Positions 9,001-16,804 of a DNA stretch of 47,624 bases are shown here, piece by piece; position 1 is the first letter of the stretch, and each line of letters opens with the position of its first letter. Made by a program: the position numbers and the translations under genes. The stretch is taken from contig CAZRQF010000003.1 in the NCBI GenBank assembly GCA_964602275.1, positions 1 through 47,624 of the forward strand, in the 5' to 3' direction. This DNA comes from RGIG6291 sp964602275. GTDB lineage: Bacteria; Bacillota; Clostridia; TANB77; UBA1234. Below the pieces are notes generated by a model that saw nothing but the letters and a program-made list of their open reading frames with translations, was not told the origin of the DNA and did not search any database.

Positions 9001-10332
9001 ATGGATAAGATTATAAGTCGTATTCCACCAAATGATGTACAAGCTGAGCAAGCTGTTTTAGGTTCTATGCTTGTTGATAAAGATGCGGTATTAACAGTTG
9101 TTGAAATATTGACACCTGAAGATTTTTATCGAAATGAGCATGCTGAAATATATAGTGCGATACTTGATTTGTATGGAAAAAATAATCCGATAGATTTGCT
9201 TACAGTAAAGGCACAATTAGAGATAAGAGGTACATATGATGTTGTTAATGGATTTGAATATTTAGCATCACTTACCAACCCTATGTATTTGATTTCTAAT
9301 GTTGAGTTTTATGCAAAGATTGTTGAAGAAAAATCAATCTTAAGAAGGCTTATTGCAGCATCTAATGAAATTAGCAAAGCAGGCTATGAACCAACGGGTG
9401 AAGTAACTGACGCACTTGAACTTGCAGAAAGAAAGATATTTGAAATAGCACAAAAAAAGAAACAAAAATCATACGCTGCGATAAAAGATGTTTTAGTAGA
9501 TACATTTGATAATTTAGAAAAACTTGCTGCGTTAGATGGCTCTGTTGTTGGAGTGCCTAGTGGCTTTAAAGATTTGGACGACAAAACATTAGGCTTTTCA
9601 CCAGGTCAGCTTGTAGTAGTAGCCGCAAGACCTGCTATGGGTAAATCAGCATTTGCACTAAATATAGTTGCAAATGCAGCTATAAAAGCAAATGTGCCTG
9701 TTGTATATTTCAGCTTGGAGATGTCAAAAGAAGAACTAGTAAGTAGAATACTTGCAAGCGAATCTATGGTGGATAGTGTAAAAATTAGAAGTGGAAAACT
9801 AGACGATAATGATTGGATAAGCTTAACGAATACTGCGGGCGAAATATCAGAAGCTAAAATATTTTTAGACGATTCGGCAGGATATACGCCAACAGAGCTT
9901 CGTGCGAAATGTAGAAAAATGAAGCTTGAGCATGACATAGGGCTTATAGTAATTGACTACTTACAACTTATGGATGCAAGTAAGTCGAATGCAAGTAGAC
10001 AAGCCGATATATCTGAAATAAGTAGAGCACTTAAAAACCTAGCAAGAGAAATAGGCGTGCCTATAATTGCACTATCACAGCTTAGCCGTGCTCCTGAGCA
10101 AAGACCAGACCATCGACCAATGCTAAGTGACCTTAGAGAATCTGGTTCTATCGAGCAAGATGCCGACATGGTAATGTTTTTATATAGAGATGATTATTAC
10201 AATCCGGAAACCGAAAAGAAAAATGTTGCCGAAGTAATACTTGCTAAAAACAGAGGTGGTTCAACAGGAACAGTTGAATTATTATGGCTTGGACAATACA
10301 CAAAATTTGTTAATCTTGATAAGTATAGATAA
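9001..10332 (+). CDS. dnaB: Replicative DNA helicase DnaB
   Basis: This is the hexameric 5'-3' helicase that drives the replication fork (called DnaC in Bacillus). The 443 residues include the N-terminal helical domain (PPNDVQAEQAVLGSML) and the RecA-like motor with Walker A ARPAMGKSAFAL, Walker B LIVIDYLQLM, and the ALSQLSR and DLRESGSIEQDADM motifs. No intein interrupts the motor. AAGGAG precedes the start, 17 bases after rplI. The DnaG primase that it recruits is encoded downstream at 16.8 kb. Confidence 0.97.
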   Translation: MDKIISRIPPNDVQAEQAVLGSMLVDKDAVLTVVEILTPEDFYRNEHAEIYSAILDLYGKNNPIDLLTVKAQLEIRGTYDVVNGFEYLASLTNPMYLISNVEFYAKIVEEKSILRRLIAASNEISKAGYEPTGEVTDALELAERKIFEIAQKKKQKSYAAIKDVLVDTFDNLEKLAALDGSVVGVPSGFKDLDDKTLGFSPGQLVVVAARPAMGKSAFALNIVANAAIKANVPVVYFSLEMSKEELVSRILASESMVDSVKIRSGKLDDNDWISLTNTAGEISEAKIFLDDSAGYTPTELRAKCRKMKLEHDIGLIVIDYLQLMDASKSNASRQADISEISRALKNLAREIGVPIIALSQLSRAPEQRPDHRPMLSDLRESGSIEQDADMVMFLYRDDYYNPETEKKNVAEVILAKNRGGSTGTVELLWLGQYTKFVNLDKYR

Positions 10333-10347
10333 TAAAGGATGATACAT

Positions 10348-11310
10348 ATGCTAAATAAAGTTTCACAAACGATAAAAAAATATAATTTATTAGAAAAAAA
10401 TGACAAGGTTCTTTTGGGAGTTTCTGGTGGACCTGATTCTATGACTTTATTAGTAGTTTTGCATGCTTTGGGATATAATATATGTGTTGCACATGTAAAT
10501 CATGGATTAAGAGAAAATGCAATTTTAGATGAAAAATATGTGGAAAAGTACTGCATTGACAACGAAATTCCATGTTTTATAAAACGAATAAACTTAAAAG
10601 AAAATTTAAATGGAATGACAACGGAGGAAGCCGGAAGAAAGGCAAGATATGATTTCTTTGAAGAAATTTGCCAAAAAGAAAAATGCAATAAAATTGCAAC
10701 GGCACATAATAGCAATGACAATGCAGAAACGGTTATTATGAATATGATTAGAGGAAGCGGACTTACAGGTCTTAAAGGAATTGAGCCAAAGCGTGAAAAC
10801 ATAGTTAGGCCACTAATTGAAATTTCAAGACAAGAAATTGAAAGTTTTTGCGAAGAAAATAATATAAATCCACGACATGACGAATCAAACGACGAAGCTA
10901 CATACACACGAAATAAAGTTAGATTGGAGCTTATTCCATATATAAGAGATAATATAAATTCAAATGTGGTAACAAATATAAATCGAATGTCAAACATAAT
11001 TGCGGAAGAAGAAAGATTTATATCGGGCATTGTGGAAGAGGCATATGAAAATATAGTAATAACAGAAACTTTGAATAAAAAAGTGGTATGTAATTTGAAG
11101 TTGTTTAATAAACTAGATATTGTAGTTAGAAAGAGATTAGTATTAAAATTAATAATAAAAGTCTTAGGAAATGCAAAAGATATAGAAAAAGTACATGTTG
11201 ACGATATTATTAAATTGTGCGAAAATAATGTAGGTGGTAAATTTTTAACACCTAATAAATATATAAAAGTTAGTGTTTTAAGCGGAAAGTTAACTTTTGA
11301 AAAAATTTAA
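10348..11310 (+). CDS. tilS: tRNA(Ile)-lysidine synthase TilS (short form)
   Basis: TilS attaches lysine to C34 of tRNA-Ile(CAU), changing both codon and amino acid identity. The PP-loop SGGPDS is at residues 26-31, followed by AHVNHGLR and the TRNKVRLELIP motif typical of TilS. At 320 residues it lacks much of the C-terminal region found in the roughly 450-residue forms, but resembles compact versions known from other bacteria. The start at 10348 is chosen because AAAGGATGA is correctly spaced. The ATG at 10339 lies inside that ribosome binding site. It is followed by ftsH, as in Bacillus, but without hpt between them. Confidence 0.9.
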   Translation: MLNKVSQTIKKYNLLEKNDKVLLGVSGGPDSMTLLVVLHALGYNICVAHVNHGLRENAILDEKYVEKYCIDNEIPCFIKRINLKENLNGMTTEEAGRKARYDFFEEICQKEKCNKIATAHNSNDNAETVIMNMIRGSGLTGLKGIEPKRENIVRPLIEISRQEIESFCEENNINPRHDESNDEATYTRNKVRLELIPYIRDNINSNVVTNINRMSNIIAEEERFISGIVEEAYENIVITETLNKKVVCNLKLFNKLDIVVRKRLVLKLIIKVLGNAKDIEKVHVDDIIKLCENNVGGKFLTPNKYIKVSVLSGKLTFEKI

Positions 11311-11376
11311 TTTTTTGATGCTAACTATTATTATTTGAAAATAAAATATAAAAAGCAATATTTTAAGGAGGAGCTA

Positions 11377-13179
11377 ATGAAAAAATCTTTTATAGGAACG
11401 GCACCATTAATTATAACACTAGTAGTGATAATTTTTGCGGCAGTAATTTTTAGTGAAAAAGGCACAACAGGTGAATTACGATTTGATGAGCTTGCACAAA
11501 AAATTGAGAGTAAAGAAGTAGAATCAATTGTACTTTCTAGTGAGGGAAGAACAGCCGTTGTAAAACTAAAGGGACAATCTGGAGAAAAGAAAGTAACAAT
11601 TCCTGATAGAAATGCATTTATGATTTCTATTGAGGACGAAATTAGAGAAGGCGATTTCAAGTTTGAAGAAGAATCGCCAGTTAAAGCATTACAAATATTA
11701 GACAATTTGTCGCCGCTTGTTATACTTATAATATTTGTTGTATTTTGGTGGTTTATGGTTCAAAGTCTTAATGGAAACAAAGGTGCGATGTCTTTTACAA
11801 AAAATCGTGCTAAACTAAAAAATCCTGAAGACAAAAATAAGATTACATTTAAAGATGTTGCAGGACTTCCAGAAGAAAGAGAAGAACTTGAAGAAATAGT
11901 AGAATTTTTAAAATATCCTAAAAAATTTATAGACATGGGAGCAAGAATACCAAAAGGAGTTTTACTTGTAGGTCAACCTGGTACTGGTAAAACATTACTT
12001 GCAAAAGCAGTTGCAGGCGAAGCTGGTGTGCCATTCTTTTCTATAAGTGGTTCAGACTTCGTAGAAATGTATGTAGGTGTTGGTGCATCAAGAGTAAGAG
12101 CTTTATTTGAAGAAGCTAAGTCAAAAGAATCTTGCATAATATTTATAGACGAAATAGATGCTGTTGGTCGTCAAAGAGGTGCTGGACTTGGTGGTGGACA
12201 TGACGAAAGAGAACAAACTTTGAACCAACTATTAGTTGAAATGGATGGCTTTGGTACAAATAGCGGTGTTATAGTGCTTGCTGCTACTAATAGACCTGAC
12301 ATATTAGACCCAGCTCTTTTAAGACCTGGAAGATTTGATAGACAAATTGTAGTACCTGCTCCAGATGTTAAAGCAAGAGAAGAAATACTTGCATTATATG
12401 CTAAGAAGAAAAAGCTAGCAGGCGAAATTGACTTAGGTGTACTTGCAAAAAATACAGCAGGTTTTACAGGTGCAGACCTAGAAAACTTAATGAATGAAGC
12501 GGCATTACTTGCTGCAAGAGAAGACAAACAAGCTATAACAATGCAAGATTTAGAAAATGCTATGGTTAAAGTATTAATGGGACCTGAAAAGAAGAGCAAA
12601 GTAATATCTGAAAAAGATAAAAAACTAGTAGCTTATCACGAAGGTGGGCACGCTGTTGTTAGTAGATTTTTAGAGCATGCAGAACCTGTACATCAAGTTT
12701 CTATCGTTCCAAGAGGTACAGCTGGTGGGTATACAATGTATAAAAATACCGAGGATAAATCTTTTATGTCTAAGTCGGAAATGGAAGATAAAATCGTATC
12801 ATTACTTGGTGGTAGAGTTGCAGAGCAACTAGTGCTAAATGATATTAGCACAGGTGCTTCAAATGATATAGAAAGAGCAAGCAAAATTGCAAGAAGCATG
12901 GTAATGAGATACGGTATGAGTGAAAAGCTAGGCACAATCACTTTTGGCAATGACCAAGAAGAAGTATTTTTAGGTAGAGATATAAATAATGTAAAAAATT
13001 ATAGTGAAGACATAGCAGCTGTAATCGATGTTGAAGTTAAGAGAATAATTGACAATGGCTACAACAGAGCAAAAACAATATTAGAAAGTCAAATGGATAA
13101 ACTTCACAGAGTTGCAAATGTATTGCTTGAAAAAGAAAAAATAGAAGGCGAAGAATTTGAAGCTATAATGAGAGGATAA
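11377..13179 (+). CDS. ftsH: ATP-dependent zinc metalloprotease FtsH
   Basis: FtsH is a membrane-anchored AAA+ protease that degrades damaged membrane and regulatory proteins. The 600-residue product has two N-terminal membrane helices (about residues 7-25 and 105-125) around an extracellular domain. It has an AAA module with Walker A GQPGTGKT, Walker B CIIFIDEID and the second region of homology (ATNRPDILDPALLRPGRFDR). The zinc protease site is HEGGH, with the distal Asp ligand in the helix after SLLGGRVAEQ. AAGGAGGAG lies just before 11377. The in-frame ATG at 11335 has no ribosome binding site. A strong terminator follows. Confidence 0.97.
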   Translation: MKKSFIGTAPLIITLVVIIFAAVIFSEKGTTGELRFDELAQKIESKEVESIVLSSEGRTAVVKLKGQSGEKKVTIPDRNAFMISIEDEIREGDFKFEEESPVKALQILDNLSPLVILIIFVVFWWFMVQSLNGNKGAMSFTKNRAKLKNPEDKNKITFKDVAGLPEEREELEEIVEFLKYPKKFIDMGARIPKGVLLVGQPGTGKTLLAKAVAGEAGVPFFSISGSDFVEMYVGVGASRVRALFEEAKSKESCIIFIDEIDAVGRQRGAGLGGGHDEREQTLNQLLVEMDGFGTNSGVIVLAATNRPDILDPALLRPGRFDRQIVVPAPDVKAREEILALYAKKKKLAGEIDLGVLAKNTAGFTGADLENLMNEAALLAAREDKQAITMQDLENAMVKVLMGPEKKSKVISEKDKKLVAYHEGGHAVVSRFLEHAEPVHQVSIVPRGTAGGYTMYKNTEDKSFMSKSEMEDKIVSLLGGRVAEQLVLNDISTGASNDIERASKIARSMVMRYGMSEKLGTITFGNDQEEVFLGRDINNVKNYSEDIAAVIDVEVKRIIDNGYNRAKTILESQMDKLHRVANVLLEKEKIEGEEFEAIMRG

Positions 13180-13180
13180 T

Positions 13181-13221
13181 AAAAAAGAAACATTCACAAT
13201 ATAAGTGGATGTTTCTTTTTT
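13181..13221 (+). terminator. Rho-independent terminator after ftsH
   Basis: A stem of up to 17 bp (one G-T wobble) with A-rich 5' and T-rich 3' tails lies immediately after the ftsH stop. The symmetry would let it work on both strands. Confidence 0.9.
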
Positions 13222-13297
13222 GATACATCGTACTTTTGCATAATGAAGCGAAATATTTTAAAATTCATTAAAGATACTATAAAAATATTTAAAATTG

Positions 13298-13306
13298 TGG
13301 TATAAT
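13298..13306 (+). promoter_or_regulatory. Extended -10 promoter for toxin-antitoxin operon
   Basis: TGGTATAAT is an extended -10 element about 35 bases before the antitoxin start. No convincing -35 is present, so binding of the antitoxin complex here may matter for control (inference). Confidence 0.6.
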
Positions 13307-13341
13307 AACTATTAACAACTTAAGAGAAAGGAGCGATTTAT

Positions 13342-13593
13342 ATGAGTGAACAACAAAAAAGAGTATACGAAGCAATTATAGATTTGCCGGAAGAAGCATG
13401 CAATCAAATACTAGAATATATAGATGAGATAAAGTTTAATATGGTTATTAACAATGCACCAGAAGAATTGATTCCTAAAAGCGAAGAAGATTTGAAAAAA
13501 ATGTTAGAAGAAGCTGATAAAGATATTGAAGCCGGAGAGGTCTATTCGCTTGAAGAAGTGGTTACAGAGATAAATAAAATGCTTGTGAAATGA
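13342..13593 (+). CDS. Type II antitoxin, RelB/ParD-like
   Basis: This acidic protein of 83 residues has the genetic position of an antitoxin: first gene, with a good AAAGGAG site, eight bases before a RelE/ParE-type toxin. The N-terminal part (IDLPEEACNQILEYIDEIKF) resembles DUF2281-like antitoxin leaders. The C-terminal part (DIEAGEVYSLEEVVTEINKML) is typical of the toxin-binding helices of such antitoxins. No clear helix-turn-helix is visible, so the DNA-binding mode is uncertain. Family assignment rests on pattern and context. Confidence 0.75.
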   Translation: MSEQQKRVYEAIIDLPEEACNQILEYIDEIKFNMVINNAPEELIPKSEEDLKKMLEEADKDIEAGEVYSLEEVVTEINKMLVK

Positions 13594-13604
13594 GGTCTTA
13601 GCTA

Positions 13605-13919
13605 GTGTACAAATATACAATAAAATTTTCAAAAAAATCTAAAGAAGATATAGCACGAATAGTAAATTATATTTCGAATATTATACAAGAACCACAAATA
13701 GCAAGGTCGTATGCAAATTTGTTTTTTAGTGAAATTAATAGTTTGCATATTTTCCCAAAGAGAAATCCACTGGTAAAAGGTAATTTATTAGCAGGTACAG
13801 AAAGAAGAAAATTTAAAGTAAAAAATTATACAGTAATTTATCTTGTAAATGAAAGTGAAAAAATTGTATTTATTGAAAGAGTAGTATATGGTGCGTCGGA
13901 TTGGATAAATAAAATATGA
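13605..13919 (+). CDS. Type II toxin, RelE/ParE family
   Basis: The 104-residue product has the RelE/ParE fold signature: an N-terminal strand (YKYTIKFSKKSKEDI), a helical hairpin, a proline turn (FPKRNPLV), then RRKFKVKNYTVIYLV and IVFIERVVYGASDW. The pattern R-x5-NY-x-V-I-Y with a terminal V-x-Y-G-x-x-D fits ParE-like toxins, some of which poison gyrase while RelE members cut mRNA. Which target applies cannot be told here. It begins with GTG, with a weak GAGGT site formed at the antitoxin stop codon, so coupling to antitoxin translation is likely. Confidence 0.85.
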   Translation: MYKYTIKFSKKSKEDIARIVNYISNIIQEPQIARSYANLFFSEINSLHIFPKRNPLVKGNLLAGTERRKFKVKNYTVIYLVNESEKIVFIERVVYGASDWINKI

Positions 13920-13962
13920 AGACTAACTTTACTAGGTAAAACTAGTAAGGTTAGTCTTTTTG
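13919..13962 (+). terminator. Terminator after the toxin gene
   Basis: A 17-bp stem (AAGACTAAC..CTAG with its near-perfect complement, one wobble) around loop GTAAAA is followed by T residues. It overlaps the last base of the toxin gene. Confidence 0.9.
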
Positions 13963-13989
13963 CAGTGCAATAAAAATGCACATAAAACT

Positions 13990-14266
13990 GTAGGGGTCGG
14001 CGTCCATGGGGCGACCCGAAAAGAAAAAATAGATAAAATTAGGGAAAATCAAAGACAAAGCAAACATTTTTTGTTTGAACGATTTTGGGAGCGAAGCATA
14101 CAATTTCTTAAAAAATATAGCGAACGCAGTTTTGAGCAAAGCGGTTTACGGAGTGAGCGTATATTTTTATTAGAAATTGTCGCAAGCGGACATCTAGTGA
14201 AAACAAACAATTTTGCTTTGGCAAATGAATTTTGTAAAACCGGTTCGTCGGGACGCCGACCCCTAC
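13990..14266. mobile_element. Palindromic MITE-like repeat element
   Basis: The ends are a perfect 16-bp inverted repeat, GTAGGGGTCGGCGTCC at 13990-14005 and its complement at 14251-14266. Inside, the two halves remain partly complementary: a CAAAGCAAA stretch near 14058 faces its complement near 14215, and ACAATTTCTTAAAAAATATA near 14099 faces a closely matching complement near 14154. The whole 277-base element could fold into one long cruciform. GC-rich ends in an AT-rich genome suggest an acquired repeat. It contains no transposase, and the open frame crossing it is not credible as a gene. Terminal GTAGGGG sequences of this style occur as dispersed repeats in clostridial genomes (recollection, not checked). 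Confidence 0.7.
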
Positions 14267-14336
14267 ACTTAGCTCTACAGTTCTAGAAGAAGGTGGAGTT
14301 AATGGTGAATTTACAACATGGACGATAAGGGGTTAA
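14267..14336 (+). pseudogene. Possible 3' remnant of an unidentified gene
   Basis: Directly after the palindromic element, a frame reads ...LSSTVLEEGGVNGEFTTWT.. to a TAA at 14334-14336 and is then followed by a good terminator. This looks like the tail of a gene whose upstream part was lost when the repeat inserted. It is too short to identify. Confidence 0.3.
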
Positions 14337-14347
14337 GATTAATGATT

Positions 14348-14386
14348 AAAAAACTGGCATAAAGTAAAAACTTTTGCCAGTTTTTT
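14348..14386 (+). terminator. Rho-independent terminator
   Basis: AAAAAACTGGCA and TGCCAGTTTTTT form a 12-bp stem, extended by a further ACTTT pairing with one bulge, ending in T residues. No intact gene precedes it, which supports a lost gene upstream. Confidence 0.8.
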
Positions 14387-14461
14387 GTATGTGCTTTGCT
14401 TGTAAAGCTTAAAAGTGTATAAATTTTGTGGACAAATTTAAAAGAATATTATAGAATTACT

Positions 14462-14574
14462 AATATAGGAAATTGAATAAAAAAATAAACCATTCTACTT
14501 TTGACCGGGTAAATGGTTTATTTAAATCTAATTCCGGCAAAACCGTATCTTACGGAATTGTCATTTCCTATATT
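14462..14574 (+). ncRNA. Structured three-way-junction element upstream of recG (class unknown)
   Basis: Outer arms AATATAGGAAAT (14462-14473) and ATTTCCTATATT (14563-14574) are perfectly complementary. They enclose two hairpins: a 12-bp stem at 14483-14494/14512-14523 with a 17-base loop, and a 7-bp stem at 14530-14536/14553-14559 with a 16-base loop. The loops carry complementary TTTTG and CAAAA, allowing a kissing contact. This could be a cis-regulatory RNA or a small palindromic mobile element. It does not carry the conserved core of purine or other riboswitches that I know. Confidence 0.45.
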
Positions 14575-14583
14575 TGTTATACT
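14575..14583 (+). promoter_or_regulatory. Candidate extended -10 for recG
   Basis: TGTTATACT at 14575-14583 is an extended -10, 43 bases before recG. If used, the three-way-junction element lies upstream of the transcript rather than in its leader. No -35 at proper spacing is seen. Confidence 0.4.
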
Positions 14584-14625
14584 TTAATTAAGGTAATAAA
14601 GTCAAGAAATATTTGGAGGAAGTGT

Positions 14626-16671
14626 ATGGCTGATTTAAATCAAAGCATTCAATATATTAAAGGCGTTGGTCCTGCTCGTGCAGAGCTTTTGAATAAATTA
14701 GGTATTTTTACACTAAATGATATAATTACATATTTTCCACGAACATATGAAGATAGGAGTAGTTTTAAGAAAATAGGTGAATTAATAAATGGCGAAACGG
14801 TAACTTTTAAAGGAGTTGTAGCATCTAGAATTTCTGAAACTAAAATTAGAAAGGGAATGACTATATATAAGTTAATTGTTCGTGATGAAACTGGAAGTGT
14901 AATGTTGACTTGGTTTAATCAAGCGTATTTAAAAAATGCATTTATTGTTGGCAAAGAATATGCTTTTTATGGCAAAGTTATTGGTGGGCTTGGAAGAATA
15001 GAAGTGCAAAATCCTGTTTTTGAGGATGCTACATATACAAAAAACACGGGGAAGATAGTTCCTATTTATCCATTAACTCATGGCATAACGCAAAATGTAA
15101 TTAGAAGTGCAATAGAAAATGCTATAAAGATTTTGAATGGCGAGTTAGAAGAAACCTTGCCTAACTTTATTATAAAAAAATATAACTTATGTGAATTGAA
15201 CAAGGCTATACATGATATTCATTTTCCAAAAGTGCTTGATGATTTTGAAGTGGCTCGATATAGAATTGCATTTGAAGAGTTATTTTCTTTGCAACTAGGT
15301 TTGTTGCAATTAAAAGAAAAACTAAACAAAGATATTAAGGGAATATCCTTTGACAAATGCGTCGATATGACTTTACTTACGAGTACATTTCCTTATGAGC
15401 TTACAAATGCACAAAAGAAAGTTTGGAATGAAATTTCTCGTGACATGGAAGCTGAAAATTCTATGAATAGATTAGTGCAAGGAGATGTTGGTTCTGGAAA
15501 GACAGTTGTAGCAATGATGGCTATGTATAAAGCGGTAAAGAACGGCTATCAAGCGACTATGATGGCACCAACTGCAATACTTGCAAGGCAACATTATAAT
15601 AATATTTCTGCTTCGTTAGAGCAGTTTGGCATTAGATGTGCGTTGTTTACTAGTGAGTTAACTAAGAAACAAAAAGAAGTGCTTATAGAAAAATTAAAAA
15701 ATAATGAGATAGACATTGCTATTGGAACGCATGCTTTATTAGAAGAAAATGTTGAATTTAATAATTTAGGACTAGTAATAACAGATGAGCAACATAGATT
15801 TGGTGTTCGTCAAAGAGGCGTACTTTCTTCTAAGGGAAATAAGGTTGATACATTGGTAATGACGGCGACACCGATACCACGAACACTTGCAATTATTTTG
15901 TATGGTGATTTGGATATATCAATTATTGATGAATTACCACCAGGAAGACAAAAGATAGATACATACGCCGTAAAGAAAGACATGGAACAGCGAGTAAATA
16001 ATTTTGTAAAAAAAGAAGTAGATAGCGGTAGACAAGCATATATAATATGTCCACTTGTAGAAGAATCTGAAACGACTGATTTAAAATCTGTTGCAGAGCA
16101 ATTTGAATATTATAAGGAAGTTTTTAAAGGGTACAATGTAGGCGTTCTTCATGGAAAAATGAAAAATAAAGAAAAAGCGGAAATAATGGATAAATTTAAA
16201 AATAATGAAATTAGCATACTTATATCGACAACTGTTGTTGAAGTTGGGGTAGATGTGCCAAACGCAACGCTTATGGTTATAGAAAATGCAGAAAGATTTG
16301 GACTAGCGCAACTCCATCAGTTAAGAGGTAGAGTTGGAAGAGGCAAGTATAAGTCATATTGCATTTTAAAATTTGAAGGAAAGTCTGAAATTGTAAAACA
16401 GAGAATGCAAATAATGCAACAAAGCAATGACGGTTTTGTTATATCAGAAAAAGACTTAGAATTAAGAGGCCCGGGAGATTTTTTCGGGACTATGCAACAT
16501 GGCTTACCAGAGTTTAAAGTTGCTAATTTATATACTGATGTAAAAATAATGAAAGTGGCACAAGAAGCTGTAAAAGAACTTTTACTAGATGACCCGTATT
16601 TGGAAAAAGAGGAAAATAGAAAATTAAAAGAAAAGATAGATAAATTATTTGATAGGAGATTAGAGATATAA
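14626..16671 (+). CDS. recG: ATP-dependent DNA helicase RecG
   Basis: RecG remodels stalled forks and branched DNA. The 681-residue product has the N-terminal wedge domain (IQYIKGVGPARAELL, then TYFPRTYEDRS), the helicase core with Walker A GDVGSGKT, the DEQH box (ITDEQHRFGVRQR), TATPIPRTLA, and the C-terminal QLRGRVGRG motif followed by DLELRGPGDFFGTMQHGLP. The start at 14626 has GGAGGA five bases upstream. The frame stays open 51 codons further upstream, but those codons cross the hairpin element and have no ribosome binding site. The stop codon lies inside the terminator stem. Confidence 0.96.
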   Translation: MADLNQSIQYIKGVGPARAELLNKLGIFTLNDIITYFPRTYEDRSSFKKIGELINGETVTFKGVVASRISETKIRKGMTIYKLIVRDETGSVMLTWFNQAYLKNAFIVGKEYAFYGKVIGGLGRIEVQNPVFEDATYTKNTGKIVPIYPLTHGITQNVIRSAIENAIKILNGELEETLPNFIIKKYNLCELNKAIHDIHFPKVLDDFEVARYRIAFEELFSLQLGLLQLKEKLNKDIKGISFDKCVDMTLLTSTFPYELTNAQKKVWNEISRDMEAENSMNRLVQGDVGSGKTVVAMMAMYKAVKNGYQATMMAPTAILARQHYNNISASLEQFGIRCALFTSELTKKQKEVLIEKLKNNEIDIAIGTHALLEENVEFNNLGLVITDEQHRFGVRQRGVLSSKGNKVDTLVMTATPIPRTLAIILYGDLDISIIDELPPGRQKIDTYAVKKDMEQRVNNFVKKEVDSGRQAYIICPLVEESETTDLKSVAEQFEYYKEVFKGYNVGVLHGKMKNKEKAEIMDKFKNNEISILISTTVVEVGVDVPNATLMVIENAERFGLAQLHQLRGRVGRGKYKSYCILKFEGKSEIVKQRMQIMQQSNDGFVISEKDLELRGPGDFFGTMQHGLPEFKVANLYTDVKIMKVAQEAVKELLLDDPYLEKEENRKLKEKIDKLFDRRLEI

Positions 16672-16690
16672 AAAATATCTCTTTTTTTCT
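16662..16690 (+). terminator. Terminator overlapping the recG stop codon
   Basis: AGAGATAT and ATATCTCT form an 8-bp stem followed by seven T. The recG TAA at 16669-16671 lies at the stem-loop boundary. Confidence 0.75.
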
Positions 16691-16747
16691 TTTATGGTAA
16701 ACTTAAGCAGGATTTTATAATTATGCGTCGAATTTAATAAATATAGG

Positions 16748-16775
16748 TTGATTTTTACGAGAAGTGTGGTAAAAT
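16748..16775 (+). promoter_or_regulatory. Sigma-A promoter for dnaG-rpoD
   Basis: TTGATT at 16748-16753 and TAAAAT at 16770-16775 have a 16-base spacer, with TGG before the -10 giving an extended element. Confidence 0.7.
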
Positions 16776-16804
16776 ATTAACCAAAATTTTTGTAAGGTGG
16801 TAAA

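Noticed and set aside
13960..14286. Open frame of 108 codons after the toxin gene
   Set aside because: It lies across the palindromic element, its sequence comes from the inverted repeat, and there is no ribosome binding site.
14462..14574. Purine, c-di-GMP or fluoride riboswitch
   Set aside because: Stem arrangement recalls a three-way-junction riboswitch, but the conserved core bases of these classes are absent.
14473..14625. In-frame 51-codon N-terminal extension of RecG
   Set aside because: It runs through the hairpin element. The RecG family start and a GGAGGA site match 14626.
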